DNA of 64,000 bases from Thalassotalea marina (GCF_014656435.1 NZ_BNCK01000004.1:310001-374000); one strand, 5' to 3'; positions 26,930 through 34,686 are shown, counted from the first letter of the stretch. The notes: a model not told the origin generated them from the sequence alone. Made by a program: numbers and translations.

Positions 26930-27659
26930 CAACCAACTCCTTTTTTTCATTTTCTGTTAATGTCGTTTGAATTGCACTTTCAGGTGCATAAACTTTTGCG
27001 TCAGTGATCTGTCCATCAATAATTTGCACACTACGTTTAACTTCACGCGCTTGATCCGGATCATGAGTAACCATAATGATGGTTGCGCCATCTTCGTTTA
27101 GTGAATGTAAAAGTTCCATGACTTGGCGAGCCATTAAGGAATCTAGGTTTCCTGTTGGTTCGTCAGCTAGCAAAATCTTAGGCTCTCCAGCAAGTGCTCT
27201 GGCAATTGCCACACGTTGTTGTTGACCACCAGATAATTGGCTTGGCAAGTATCCATGCCTAGAGGCAAGCCCTACTTTTTCTAGTGCGTGTTCAATACGA
27301 CGTTTACGCTCTGCGGCATTAAAGCCTCGATATCTCAGTGGCATATCAACATTATCGTAAATACTGTAATCAGGAATTAAGTTGTAGTTTTGAAAAATAA
27401 AACCAATTTTTTCATTTCGAAGCTTAGAAAGATCGTTATCATTCAGTCCGCTAACATTGACACCATCTAATTGATATTCACCTTGGCTAAAGTTATCTAA
27501 CAAACCAGCTACGTTTAAGAAGGTCGACTTACCTGAGCCTGAAGGGCCTGTTACTGCGACAAATTCACCTGATTCAACTGTTAAAGAAAAATCTCTTAAT
27601 GCATGTGTTTGAATTGTTTCACTTTTAAAGATTTTTGAAATGTTCGTCATTTTTAACAT
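26922..27659 (-). CDS. LolD/MacB-type ABC ATPase
   Basis: Cytoplasmic ATPase of the exporter, 245 residues. It has Walker A GPSGSGKST, Q-loop FQNYNLIPDYSIYDNV, signature LSGGQQQRVAIARAL, Walker B ILLADEPTGNLDS and the H-loop VTHD. A GAGG ribosome site precedes the ATG at 27659. It follows the adaptor gene by 13 bases and overlaps the first permease gene. The set adaptor-ATPase-permease-permease-regulator-kinase forms one apparent transcription unit. Confidence 0.92.
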   Translation of the reverse strand: MLKMTNISKIFKSETIQTHALRDFSLTVESGEFVAVTGPSGSGKSTFLNVAGLLDNFSQGEYQLDGVNVSGLNDNDLSKLRNEKIGFIFQNYNLIPDYSIYDNVDMPLRYRGFNAAERKRRIEHALEKVGLASRHGYLPSQLSGGQQQRVAIARALAGEPKILLADEPTGNLDSLMARQVMELLHSLNEDGATIIMVTHDPDQAREVKRSVQIIDGQITDAKVYAPESAIQTTLTENEKKELVDA

Positions 27660-27672
27660 AGTGCCACCCTCT

Positions 27673-28944
27673 TTATTGTGTAATTTCTATTTGTTGAGCT
27701 GAGTTAAATGTTTCATAGTCAGAGATGATTATCGTGTCTCCTTCTTGAACACCTGAGATTAGTTCAATGTAATCAACACTGTATAATCCTGTGCTAATTG
27801 GTATTTGTACTGCTGAGTTAAGATCATTTAGTTTGTAGGCAATGGTTCCATTTGAACTACTTAGAAACTGACCACGTTTTACCATTAAGACATTGTCTTT
27901 TTTCTCAAACTCTATGCGTGCGTTTAAACGCTGGTTTTGTCTAAGCGATAATGCATCCATATTTTTTACATTCGCTCTTACTTGAACCTGGCCACCTTTA
28001 ATTTCTGGGGAAATTGCGATGATACTGCCTTCAACATTCTGCCCAGCAATAGTCATCGCTACTTGTAAGCCAATGCCTAAGTCATCTGCGTAGAATTCTG
28101 GTACATTTAATTCGGCTTCATATTCGGACAAATCAACAACAGTCATAATTGGTGTGCTAGGAGATACTTTGTCTTTTTGGGCAATTAACCAGTTTCCGAC
28201 AATGCCAGATACAGGAGCCGCAATTTCAAGTGCTTGTTGTCTTCGTTTTAGTTCATTAACAACAAGCAATTGTTTTTCAACGACGTATTCGCGATTTCGA
28301 TTTTCAAAAACTAATCTTTCTTTTGCTAAAGCAACTCGCTTTTTAGCCGTAGTCAGCAACATTTCGGCCTCTAGTAGGTTATCCTGACTTTGCGCCCACT
28401 CCTTCTCGCTAATAACTTGTTTTTCAATTGACTCATCAGCACGCTGTTTTTCTCTGGTTGCAACATTCATCCTAATTTGCGCAGAGTTTAATTCACTTTC
28501 TAAATTTAACAGCGCCTCTTTGTTTGACCATTCACCGCGGCTTGCTTCAATTTTTAACTGCTCTAAAGTGGATTCTTGTTGTTCAATTAGTGCTGACAAC
28601 TCAGGGCTTTGAACCTGAGCAACAATTTGTCCTTTTTCAACACTTTCACCTGGTTTTGCAAACATAGTTACTTGGCCAGGCTCAGTGCTATATAGCTGAG
28701 GAGCGTTCGCTGCTACTATTTTTCCGTTAACAGCAACATCTCGAATCAAATCACCTCGGGTGACTTGAGCCATTCTTAATGATTCTTTATCAATGCTTGG
28801 AATAGATTTATACCAACGTTCTATTGTTGGCAGTAACAAAGCTGAGACTGCGACTGCTCCAGCTATTGCAATTACAGCTTTAAGCGATACTTTTTTCTTA
28901 GTTGTTACAATCGCTTCGTCTTGTCCTTGAGTTCCTATAATCAT
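27673..28944 (-). CDS. HlyD-family periplasmic adaptor of the ABC exporter
   Basis: Membrane-fusion protein, about 423 residues, first gene of the exporter operon. An anchor helix lies near residues 22-40 (AVIAIAGAVAVSALLLP), followed by a lipoyl half (EPGQVTMFAKPGESVEKGQIVAQV), a coiled-coil hairpin (about 115-215) and barrel domains ending in VQEGDTIIISDYETF. Two starts are possible, GTG 28956 and ATG 28944; the ATG is used here because AGTGAG precedes it. Its transcription should begin near 28970 from the sigma-54 promoter at 28981-28997. Confidence 0.88.
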   Translation of the reverse strand: MIIGTQGQDEAIVTTKKKVSLKAVIAIAGAVAVSALLLPTIERWYKSIPSIDKESLRMAQVTRGDLIRDVAVNGKIVAANAPQLYSTEPGQVTMFAKPGESVEKGQIVAQVQSPELSALIEQQESTLEQLKIEASRGEWSNKEALLNLESELNSAQIRMNVATREKQRADESIEKQVISEKEWAQSQDNLLEAEMLLTTAKKRVALAKERLVFENRNREYVVEKQLLVVNELKRRQQALEIAAPVSGIVGNWLIAQKDKVSPSTPIMTVVDLSEYEAELNVPEFYADDLGIGLQVAMTIAGQNVEGSIIAISPEIKGGQVQVRANVKNMDALSLRQNQRLNARIEFEKKDNVLMVKRGQFLSSSNGTIAYKLNDLNSAVQIPISTGLYSVDYIELISGVQEGDTIIISDYETFNSAQQIEITQ

Positions 28945-28980
28945 GCATATTCTCACTTTAAAACATCTTACTAATGTAAA

Positions 28981-28997
28981 AGCGAATTAAATGCCAA
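28981..28997 (-). promoter_or_regulatory. Sigma-54 (-24/-12) promoter of the exporter operon
   Basis: On the minus strand the sequence reads TTGGCATTTAATTCGCT. It holds the invariant GG and GC dinucleotides exactly ten bases apart, as sigma-54 RNA polymerase requires. It is about 40-50 bases before the adaptor start codon. The neighbouring operon encodes a sigma-54 activator with a GAFTGA loop, which makes the assignment likely. Confidence 0.72.
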
Positions 28998-29070
28998 CTT
29001 TAAAATAAAAGATATACCTTTGTATTTATTAGATTTTATTAAATTAAAAACATTAAAACCCAATGCTAAA

Positions 29071-29127
29071 GTGTCCGAACGGACACATTGCGTGTCCACG
29101 ACTGTCCGTTATGGACTAAGCGGACAC
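29071..29127. promoter_or_regulatory. Enhancer region: TGTCC/GGACA inverted repeats
   Basis: Site 1 is GTGTCCG-AA-CGGACAC (29071-29086), a perfect 7-base inverted repeat. Site 2 runs from GTGTCC (29092-29097) to GGACAC (29122-29127) and encloses a further TGTCC...GGAC pair (29103-29116). These lie about 100-160 bases upstream of the predicted start of transcription, the usual place for activator dimers at sigma-54 promoters. Binding by the regulator at 23158-24417 is inferred. Confidence 0.65.
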
Positions 29128-29185
29128 AACATAAAGAGTGTTATATTTTTATGCTAAAAAAGGAAATACAGACTTAAACTGACAA

Positions 29186-29392
29186 GCTGCTGCCAGCGAG
29201 GGATTTTAAATTTTATCTTGTATGTGCGTCTACCAAAGGTAGACCGAGATTTAAAATTCTAAAACCATCTTAAATTTATTGTTTAACGTGTTTAGTTTTT
29301 AAAAGCCAGAAACAAAAAAACTAGCCTTAAGCTAGTTAATGTTTATTTCCTAAATAAGGAAATGGTACCCGGGGCCGGACTTGAACCGGCAC
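29186..29392 (-). repeat. 207-bp tandem duplication, first copy
   Basis: This stretch repeats at 29393-29599 with a period of 207 bases; the match is nearly exact from about 29215 on. A third partial copy begins at 29600 inside the intact tRNA-Leu. The unit holds the 3' half of a tRNA-Leu gene and the terminator of the tRNA transcript. The start of this copy is a further decayed tRNA-Leu fragment. Confidence 0.88.
29314..29337 (-). terminator. Terminator, duplicated copy (distal)
   Basis: A 7-bp stem (29319-29325 with 29331-29337) followed by T's on the minus strand. It is the second occurrence of the tRNA-operon terminator, created by the 207-bp duplication. Confidence 0.8.
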
Positions 29393-29442
29393 GCTGTTAC
29401 CAGCGAAGGATGTTAAATCTTATCTTGTATGTGCGTCTACCA
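29363..29442 (-). pseudogene. Decayed tRNA-Leu copy
   Basis: The 3' part (29363-29406: CCA end, acceptor 3' strand, T arm, variable arm) is identical to the intact tRNA-Leu genes. The anticodon arm and 5' half are degenerate and the 5' acceptor strand is missing. It lies downstream of the terminator at 29521-29544, so it is probably not transcribed. Confidence 0.85.
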
Positions 29443-29599
29443 AAGGTAGACCGAGATTTAAAATTCTAAAACCATCTTAAATTTATTGTTTAACGTGTTT
29501 AGTTTTTAAAAGCCAGAAACAAAAAAACTAGCCTTAAGCTAGTTAATGTTTATTTCCTAAATAAGGAAATGGTACCCGGGGCCGGACTTGAACCGGCAC
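29393..29599 (-). repeat. 207-bp tandem duplication, second copy
   Basis: Second copy of the unit described at 29186-29392. The two copies differ at only a few positions near their starts, pointing to a recent event. Confidence 0.88.
29521..29544 (-). terminator. Rho-independent terminator of the tRNA operon
   Basis: A perfect 7-bp stem (AACTAGC with GCTAGTT) with a 5-base loop and a T-run on the minus strand. It lies 26 bases past the last intact tRNA-Leu. Confidence 0.88.
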
Positions 29600-29656
29600 G
29601 CTGTTACCAGCGAGGGATTTTAAATCCCTTGTGTCTACCAATTCCACCACCCGGGC
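29570..29656 (-). tRNA. tRNA-Leu (UAA), copy A
   Basis: An 87-base class II tRNA with encoded CCA, long variable arm, anticodon loop TTTAAAA (anticodon TAA) and a complete acceptor stem starting GCCCGGG. It is identical to the copies at 29944 and 30535 as far as read. Confidence 0.96.
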
Positions 29657-29714
29657 ATTTCAGGGGTTTTTTATCGTAGATATTGGTAACCTACGCTCTC
29701 ACATAGTGAGAATT

Positions 29715-29790
29715 TGGAGCGGCTAACGAGACTCGAACTCGTGACATTCACGTTGGCAACGTGATGCTCTACCAACTGAGCTACAGCCGC
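29715..29790 (-). tRNA. tRNA-Gly (GCC), copy A
   Basis: A 76-base tRNA with encoded CCA; anticodon loop TTGCCAA and a full cloverleaf (acceptor GCGGCTG with its complement). Part of the 374-bp repeat. Confidence 0.96.
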
Positions 29791-29823
29791 TTTATATTAA
29801 TTAGTTTTACATCTTAATTTAGA

Positions 29824-29910
29824 TGGCGTGAGCAAATCACGAGACTCACTCTCTGTACCTAAGTGACATTCACATCGAAAACAATGCTCTACCAACTGAG
29901 CTACAGCCCC
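29824..29910 (-). pseudogene. Degenerate tRNA-Gly-like element 1
   Basis: 87 bases. The first 26 bases (acceptor 5' strand, D arm) match tRNA-Gly except G at base 2. The anticodon arm is two bases shorter and unpaired, and the 3' half is rearranged though it still ends in CCA. The acceptor strands no longer pair. Probably a pseudogene. Confidence 0.75.
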
Positions 29911-29943
29911 TTTATACTAATTAGTTTTACATCTTAATTTAGA

Positions 29944-30030
29944 TGGTACCCGGGGCCGGACTTGAACCGGCACGCTGTTACCAGCGAGGGATTTTAAATC
30001 CCTTGTGTCTACCAATTCCACCACCCGGGC
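29944..30030 (-). tRNA. tRNA-Leu (UAA), copy B
   Basis: 87 bases, encoded CCA, anticodon TAA; second copy in the 374-bp repeat. Confidence 0.96.
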
Positions 30031-30088
30031 ATTTCAGGGGTTTTTTATCGTAGGTATTGGTAACCTACGCTCTCACATAGTGAGAATT

Positions 30089-30164
30089 TGGAGCGGCTAA
30101 CGAGACTCGAACTCGTGACATTCACGTTGGCAACGTGATGCTCTACCAACTGAGCTACAGCCGC
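30089..30164 (-). tRNA. tRNA-Gly (GCC), copy C
   Basis: 76 bases, encoded CCA, anticodon GCC; second copy within the 374-bp repeat. Confidence 0.96.
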
Positions 30165-30197
30165 TTTATATCAATTAGTTTTACATCCTAATTTAGA

Positions 30198-30284
30198 TGG
30201 CGTAAGCAAATCACGAGACTCACTCTCTGTACCTAAGTGACATTCACATCGAAAACAATGCTCTACCAACTGAGCTACAGCCGC
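30198..30284 (-). pseudogene. Degenerate tRNA-Gly-like element 2
   Basis: Same 87-base element as 29824-29910, here with the intact GCGGCTG 5' end. The anticodon arm is destroyed and the 3' strand (TGCTTAC) does not pair with the 5' acceptor strand. A GTGAG...CTTAC hairpin is possible near the 3' end. Confidence 0.75.
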
Positions 30285-30316
30285 TTTATTTACTTTTATT
30301 AAGTTAACTTGGAATT

Positions 30317-30392
30317 TGGAGCGGCTAACGAGACTCGAACTCGTGACATTCACGTTGGCAACGTGATGCTCTACCAACTGAGCTACAGCCGC
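30317..30392 (-). tRNA. tRNA-Gly (GCC), copy D
   Basis: 76 bases, encoded CCA, anticodon GCC. It is flanked by similar AAGTTAACTT spacers shared with copy E, a sign of another local duplication. Confidence 0.96.
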
Positions 30393-30424
30393 TTTAATTA
30401 CTTCTATGAAGTTAACTTGAAATT

Positions 30425-30500
30425 TGGAGCGGCTAACGAGACTCGAACTCGTGACATTCACGTTGGCAACGTGATGCTCTACCAACTGAGCTACAGCCGC
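30425..30500 (-). tRNA. tRNA-Gly (GCC), copy E
   Basis: 76 bases, encoded CCA, anticodon GCC; 108 bases upstream of copy D in transcription order, with similar spacer sequence. Confidence 0.96.
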
Positions 30501-30534
30501 TTTATATAATATTCAACTACTACGTAGGATGAAA

Positions 30535-30621
30535 TGGTACCCGGGGCCGGACTTGAACCGGCACGCTGTTACCAGCGAGGGATTTTAAATCCCTTGTGTC
30601 TACCAATTCCACCACCCGGGC
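30535..30621 (-). tRNA. tRNA-Leu (UAA), copy C
   Basis: 87 bases, encoded CCA, anticodon TAA. It follows tRNA-Cys by 4 bases; with copy F of tRNA-Gly and tRNA-Cys it forms the ancestral Gly-Cys-Leu trio found next to pgsA in E. coli (glyW-cysT-leuZ). Confidence 0.96.
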
Positions 30622-30625
30622 AAAG

Positions 30626-30699
30626 TGGAGGCGGGTCCCGGAGTCGAACCGAGGTCCACGGATTTGCAATCCGCTGCATAGCCACTCTGCCAACCCGCC
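30626..30699 (-). tRNA. tRNA-Cys (GCA)
   Basis: 74 bases, encoded CCA, anticodon loop TTGCAAA, acceptor GGCGGGT pairing with its complement. The only Cys tRNA in the array, which was not multiplied. Confidence 0.96.
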
Positions 30700-30746
30700 G
30701 TTTCATCAACCACGTTGGGTAGTCAAATTATTAATCCTTTAAAGTT

Positions 30747-30822
30747 TGGAGCGGCTAACGAGACTCGAACTCGTGACATTCACGTTGGCAACGTGATGCT
30801 CTACCAACTGAGCTACAGCCGC
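30747..30822 (-). tRNA. tRNA-Gly (GCC), copy F (promoter-proximal)
   Basis: 76 bases, encoded CCA, anticodon GCC; first gene after the array promoter at 30857-30884. Confidence 0.96.
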
Positions 30823-30856
30823 TTTCCTGCGTTGACTCCCTGTCAACTGGTGGTGC

Positions 30857-30884
30857 ATTCTACATTGAAATTATTGGGAGTCAA
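30857..30884 (-). promoter_or_regulatory. Sigma-70 promoter of the tRNA array
   Basis: On the minus strand TTGACT and TAGAAT are separated by 16 bases and followed by a GC-rich discriminator (GCACCACC), as in stringently controlled stable-RNA promoters. It lies 35 bases before the first tRNA. A GTTGAC-TCCCT-GTCAAC inverted repeat follows at 30831-30847. Confidence 0.72.
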
Positions 30885-30972
30885 CACTTTAATTTCAAAT
30901 TTATTTCAAGTGGTTAAAAACCGACTAATCTGACGAATATTTATAAAAAAAATGCTTATTTTGTGTTTTTAC

Positions 30973-31551
30973 TTAGCTTTTTAATTCTGGCCAAGCCGCT
31001 TTAAAGTACATCAACATAGTCACAACGGTCAAAATTGTCGCAACAAAATAGAAGCCATATGCAGCAAACATTAAAATTTCATGAGGGAAATTAAATAAAA
31101 TAAGAGGAATATCATAAGTTGGTTGCCAAATTAGCCCCATAATCCCTAACATTTGAGTTGCTGTTTTGTATTTGCCTAAAGTTGAAACAGCGACTAAGTC
31201 CCTTTTTCCTTTAGACGACATAAATTCTCTTAATGCACTTATAAAGATTTCTCGAGCGATCATGATCATCGCAGGCACTGCGATGTACCAAACTTGAAAA
31301 TCTGCTGCGATCATAATTAATGCTGCAGCCACCATTAGTTTATCTGCAACGGGATCAATAAAAGCACCAAACGCTGACGACTGATTTAATTTTCTTGCTA
31401 AATAACCGTCAAGAGCATCGCTGATCGAAGCTAACCAAAACACGGCAAATGCACCAAAGTGGTTCCAACTGATAGGTAAATAGAAAACAATAATGAAAAC
31501 GGGGATTAAAATAATTCTAAAAAGAGTAATTTGATTTGGGATTGTCCACAT
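30973..31551 (-). CDS. pgsA: CDP-diacylglycerol--glycerol-3-phosphate 3-phosphatidyltransferase
   Basis: Inner-membrane enzyme that makes phosphatidylglycerophosphate from CDP-diacylglycerol and glycerol 3-phosphate, the committed step to phosphatidylglycerol and cardiolipin. The CDP-alcohol phosphotransferase motif is complete (SDALDGYLARKLNQ, then FGAFIDPVADK). The MIAREIFISALREFM stretch is typical of PgsA, and there are about four to five membrane helices. The ATG at 31551 is preferred to the TTG at 31560. It follows uvrC and precedes the tRNA array, the same order as in E. coli. Confidence 0.95.
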   Translation of the reverse strand: MWTIPNQITLFRIILIPVFIIVFYLPISWNHFGAFAVFWLASISDALDGYLARKLNQSSAFGAFIDPVADKLMVAAALIMIAADFQVWYIAVPAMIMIAREIFISALREFMSSKGKRDLVAVSTLGKYKTATQMLGIMGLIWQPTYDIPLILFNFPHEILMFAAYGFYFVATILTVVTMLMYFKAAWPELKS

Positions 31552-31636
31552 ATACTTCAAGGCTCGTTATTATAACGGCTTACTACAGTGATGTGATTGC
31601 AGTAAACGCGGTTTGACTCATTGTACACAACTTCTA

Positions 31637-33463
31637 CTAATTGTCATGTAAAGCATCATAAATTGTTTGCGCTAAAGCGTCACTGATGCCGGGTACTTTA
31701 GCTAGGGTATCTTTGTCAGCAGCATGCACTTCTTGTAAGCCCCCTAAGTACTTAAGTAAGCCTTGCCTTTTTTTAGCTCCAATGCCGGGTATTGACTCGA
31801 GTGTCGACTTTTTACTGACCTTTTGACGTTTAGCCCTGTGTCCAGCAATAGCAAACCGATGTGATTCGTCTCTAATATGTTGAACTAAGTGTAATGCTGG
31901 TGAAGTGGCTGGCAAATTAATTAGCTGGTGTGAACCTGCTAAAATTAACGTTTCAAGACCAGGCTTTCTCGACTCACCCTTTGCAACACCAACTAATAAA
32001 GGTGTCTTAACATTTTCTAACTCGGCGAAAAACGCTTCTGCCTTTGCTAACTGCCCTTTTCCACCGTCAATAAAAACAATATCAGGCATGTTTTCATTAT
32101 TACTAACCTTGCCATAACGCTTGTTTAGAGCAAATGCCATAGCAGCATAATCGTCACCAGGTGTAATACCAACAACGTTGTACCGCCTGTAATCGCTTTT
32201 CAGTGGGCCTTCTCGATTAAAAACAACGTTAGAGGCTATAGTTTGCTGCCCCATCGTATGACTGATATCAAAACATTCAATGCGATTAATACCGTTTGAA
32301 AGTTCAAACACCTCATTTAAGGCTTCAAAACGATTTAACATCGATTCTTTATGACTATTTTTACTGGCCAAAGCATGTTCAGCATTGGTATTGGCTAACT
32401 TTATATATTTCGCTCGCTCTGTTTTAACCTTGTGTGAAAGCTTTACATCAAATCCTGCTTGCTCTGACAGTAAGCCCGCTATGTGCTCAACATCGGGCAA
32501 AGCAAAAGGCAAAACTAATTCTTTAGGTGTGTTACCCGTTTGCAAATCATGACCAAAATAATGTTGCTCTATAAAAGCTTGTACAATTTCTTCGTCACTA
32601 GTATCTGCCGGCACGGTGGGAAAATAACTTTTACTACCAAGCACTTTATGATCACGGATAAACAACAAGTGCAAACATACTTGAGATTTTTGTCGGTAAA
32701 ACCCAACAACATCTAATTCAGCGACAACACCACTGACGTACTGCTGTTGCTGTACCTTTCGTAGAGTTGCTATTTGATCGCGCAGCTTTGCCGCTTTCTC
32801 AAATTCAAGCGCCATACTGGCGGCTTCCATCTTAGTGACTAGGCCAGCAATAACATCAGAACTTTTTCCGCGTAAAAACAACTTCGCTAAAGACACTTGT
32901 TCGTTATATTCTTCATCAGACACTTTATTAACACAGGGTGCCGAGCAGCGTCCAAGTTGATACTGCAAACAAGGGCGACTTCTGGCTCGATAATAACTGT
33001 CTTCACATTGTCTGATGGGAAACAACTTTTGCATTAAACGCAAACTTTCCCAAACAGCACCCGCACTAGGATATGGGCCAAAATATTCGCCTTTTACTTT
33101 TCTGCCGCCACGATGCAACCCCAATTTTGGGTGGCGATGATCGGTAATCAGTAAATATGGATATGATTTATCATCTCGTAACAGAATATTGTATTTTGGC
33201 AGGTATTTTTTTATATAGTTGTTTTCGAGAATTAACGCCTCACCTTCAGTGTGAGTCACAGTAACATCAATGGCCAGTATTTGTTTTACCAGCGCACGTG
33301 TTTTGTTACTACCGACGTCTTTTCTAAAATAACTAGCGAGGCGTTTTTTAAGATGTTTAGCTTTTCCAACATAGATAACGGTCTGGTGCTCATCGTACAT
33401 ACGGTAAACACCAGGTTGTTCAGTAACAGATGCTAAAAAAGCTTTATGATCAAATTCAGACAA
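31637..33463 (-). CDS. uvrC: Excinuclease ABC subunit C
   Basis: Nucleotide excision repair nuclease that makes both incisions around a lesion handed over by UvrB. The 608 residues show the GIY-YIG domain (PGVYRMYDEHQTVIYVGKAKHLKKRL, about 15-45), a UVR motif (MEAASMALEFEKAAKLRDQIATL, about 210), the RNase H-like endonuclease core (ECFDISHTMG, VFIDGGKGQL) and two helix-hairpin-helix motifs at the end (STLESIPGIGAKKRQGLL and LAKVPGISDALAQTI). It is 18 bases downstream of uvrY, a conserved gammaproteobacterial arrangement. Confidence 0.97.
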   Translation of the reverse strand: MSEFDHKAFLASVTEQPGVYRMYDEHQTVIYVGKAKHLKKRLASYFRKDVGSNKTRALVKQILAIDVTVTHTEGEALILENNYIKKYLPKYNILLRDDKSYPYLLITDHRHPKLGLHRGGRKVKGEYFGPYPSAGAVWESLRLMQKLFPIRQCEDSYYRARSRPCLQYQLGRCSAPCVNKVSDEEYNEQVSLAKLFLRGKSSDVIAGLVTKMEAASMALEFEKAAKLRDQIATLRKVQQQQYVSGVVAELDVVGFYRQKSQVCLHLLFIRDHKVLGSKSYFPTVPADTSDEEIVQAFIEQHYFGHDLQTGNTPKELVLPFALPDVEHIAGLLSEQAGFDVKLSHKVKTERAKYIKLANTNAEHALASKNSHKESMLNRFEALNEVFELSNGINRIECFDISHTMGQQTIASNVVFNREGPLKSDYRRYNVVGITPGDDYAAMAFALNKRYGKVSNNENMPDIVFIDGGKGQLAKAEAFFAELENVKTPLLVGVAKGESRKPGLETLILAGSHQLINLPATSPALHLVQHIRDESHRFAIAGHRAKRQKVSKKSTLESIPGIGAKKRQGLLKYLGGLQEVHAADKDTLAKVPGISDALAQTIYDALHDN

Positions 33464-33481
33464 AATTACACATTTAACAGA

Positions 33482-34126
33482 TTAGAGTTTTTCTGTTTTT
33501 AGCATACCATGTCGAATTGCAAGATGGGTAAGTTCCACATCGTTACTCACATTTAATTTTTCAAACATTCGGTAACGATAACTGTTGATGGTTTTTGTAC
33601 TTAGCATCAACTGCTCAGAAATATCAGGTACTTTTTCTCCACGAGTGATCATCAACATAATTTGCAATTCACGCTCAGACAACACATTAAAAGGGTTTTC
33701 TTCTGGAGACTTAAATTGGTTTAGTGCCATTTGCTGCGCTATTTCAGGAGTCAAATAACGTTGACCACTGTTTACCGCTCTGATGGCATTAATCATTTCA
33801 TCTGGGCCAGCACCTTTTGTTAGGTAACCAGCAGCACCAATTTGCATGACTTTAGTTGGAATAGGATCTTCGCAATAGACAGTTAATACAATGACTTTAA
33901 CATCAGGCGAATATCTGATAATTTTTTTAGTCGCCTCTAAACCACCTATGCCCGGCATGTTCATGTCCATTAAAACAACATCAGGCTCATTTTTACGACA
34001 AAATGCGACGGCCTCTTCCCCTGTTTGACATTCACCAACAACCTTAAGCCCTTTAACGTCGTCTAGTATCTTCCTAATACCAGTACGAACTAACTCATGA
34101 TCATCTACTAACAAAACATTTATCAA
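33482..34126 (-). CDS. uvrY: Response regulator UvrY/GacA
   Basis: A 214-residue NarL-family regulator. The receiver domain has DD8-9, D54 in LMDMNMPG and K near 104. The C-terminal LuxR-type helix-turn-helix runs from LSERELQIMLMITRGEKVPDI to FEKLNVSNDVELTHLAIRHG, closely like UvrY/GacA/VarA. In relatives it is phosphorylated by BarA and switches on small RNAs that sequester CsrA. The kinase is not in the window. The position immediately before uvrC supports the name. Confidence 0.94.
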   Translation of the reverse strand: MINVLLVDDHELVRTGIRKILDDVKGLKVVGECQTGEEAVAFCRKNEPDVVLMDMNMPGIGGLEATKKIIRYSPDVKVIVLTVYCEDPIPTKVMQIGAAGYLTKGAGPDEMINAIRAVNSGQRYLTPEIAQQMALNQFKSPEENPFNVLSERELQIMLMITRGEKVPDISEQLMLSTKTINSYRYRMFEKLNVSNDVELTHLAIRHGMLKTEKL

Positions 34127-34428
34127 CGGAAATTACCTTCAACTTATTTTTATCGTTTATTTGAATAGAAACTACCACTTAGGAAGTCACGTAAGAATAT
34201 AGCTAATTGTTCTTCAACACAATCAGAAAACATACCCAAAGAATATTTTTATCACCAGAATCGATGCAACTAGGTTAATTTACCTGCAATCAGAACAAGA
34301 TATCTTCATATTGGCACGATGAAAAACCCAATAACCTTTGATAAAGAATAGTTTTCTATAGCGAATATGCAACATTGGTAAATAAAAAACTACAAGAAAG
34401 CGCTCCCACTGAGCAACAAAGTTTTCAT
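34127..34428. other. Intergenic region upstream of uvrY
   Basis: 302 bases without a gene, expected to carry the uvrY promoter. The only motif noticed is GAAAGCGCTCCC at 34396-34407, which resembles a LacI-family operator core. No clear promoter boxes, terminator or small ORF were identified. Confidence 0.4.
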
Positions 34429-34686
34429 TTACAATTTATTCTTGGTAAGCCAGCTGTTTAATAAAGCTATTTGACCATTTTTGTACGCAGCATAAGTTAA
34501 CCTAATAGCATTACTCATAATAACACTATCACTCCATCCTGTTTGTTCGGCGATTAATCGATAACATTCTTTTGCTTCTGGCGTCATATAACCACGAAGT
34601 TCTTGTTTACCTCGCTCTTTTTGACGCTCTCGGTATCTTTTTTGTTTCTCTGCATTACTTAATGCTTGCTTTTTCTTATCTGACAA
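34429..34686 (-). CDS. Small basic protein, possible ribbon-helix-helix type
   Basis: An 85-residue protein, not confidently recognised. The first 30 residues are highly basic (KKQALSNAEKQKRYRERQKER), followed by MTPEAKECYRLIAEQTGWSDSVIMSNAIRLTYAAY. The second part could form a strand and two helices, as in ribbon-helix-helix DNA-binding proteins such as the SeqA/YbfE-like group. It appears monocistronic, transcribed away from fabA and towards uvrY. A DNA- or RNA-binding role is only suggested by charge and predicted fold. Confidence 0.6.
   Translation of the reverse strand: MSDKKKQALSNAEKQKRYRERQKERGKQELRGYMTPEAKECYRLIAEQTGWSDSVIMSNAIRLTYAAYKNGQIALLNSWLTKNKL

Larger units (their letters stand above)
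29570..29943 (-). repeat. 374-bp tandem repeat unit, copy 1 (Leu, Gly, degenerate Gly)
   Basis: The segment with tRNA-Leu, tRNA-Gly and an 87-base degenerate Gly element recurs 374 bases later (29944 to about 30287) with only a handful of substitutions. Confidence 0.9.
29944..30287 (-). repeat. 374-bp tandem repeat unit, copy 2
   Basis: Matches 29570-29913. Differences include a spacer A/G change in the short hairpin after tRNA-Leu and a C/G change in the degenerate Gly element. The match ends a few bases after the degenerate Gly element. Confidence 0.9.

Noticed and set aside
29186-30822. Regular repeats in the tRNA region as a possible CRISPR array
   Set aside because: The repeats are 76-87 bases, fold as tRNAs and have irregular spacers; no cas genes are near.
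30309-30933. Open frames across the tRNA array on either strand (such as those reading GAANETRTRDIHVGNVMLYQL)
   Set aside because: They are translations of the complement of tRNA-Gly, Cys and Leu genes, a well-known spurious protein type; the frames follow the tRNA repeats exactly.
34396-34407. LacI-family operator (GAAAGCGCTCCC)
   Set aside because: The core fits such operators, but it sits between the stop of a small gene and uvrY with no LacI regulator or sugar gene nearby.
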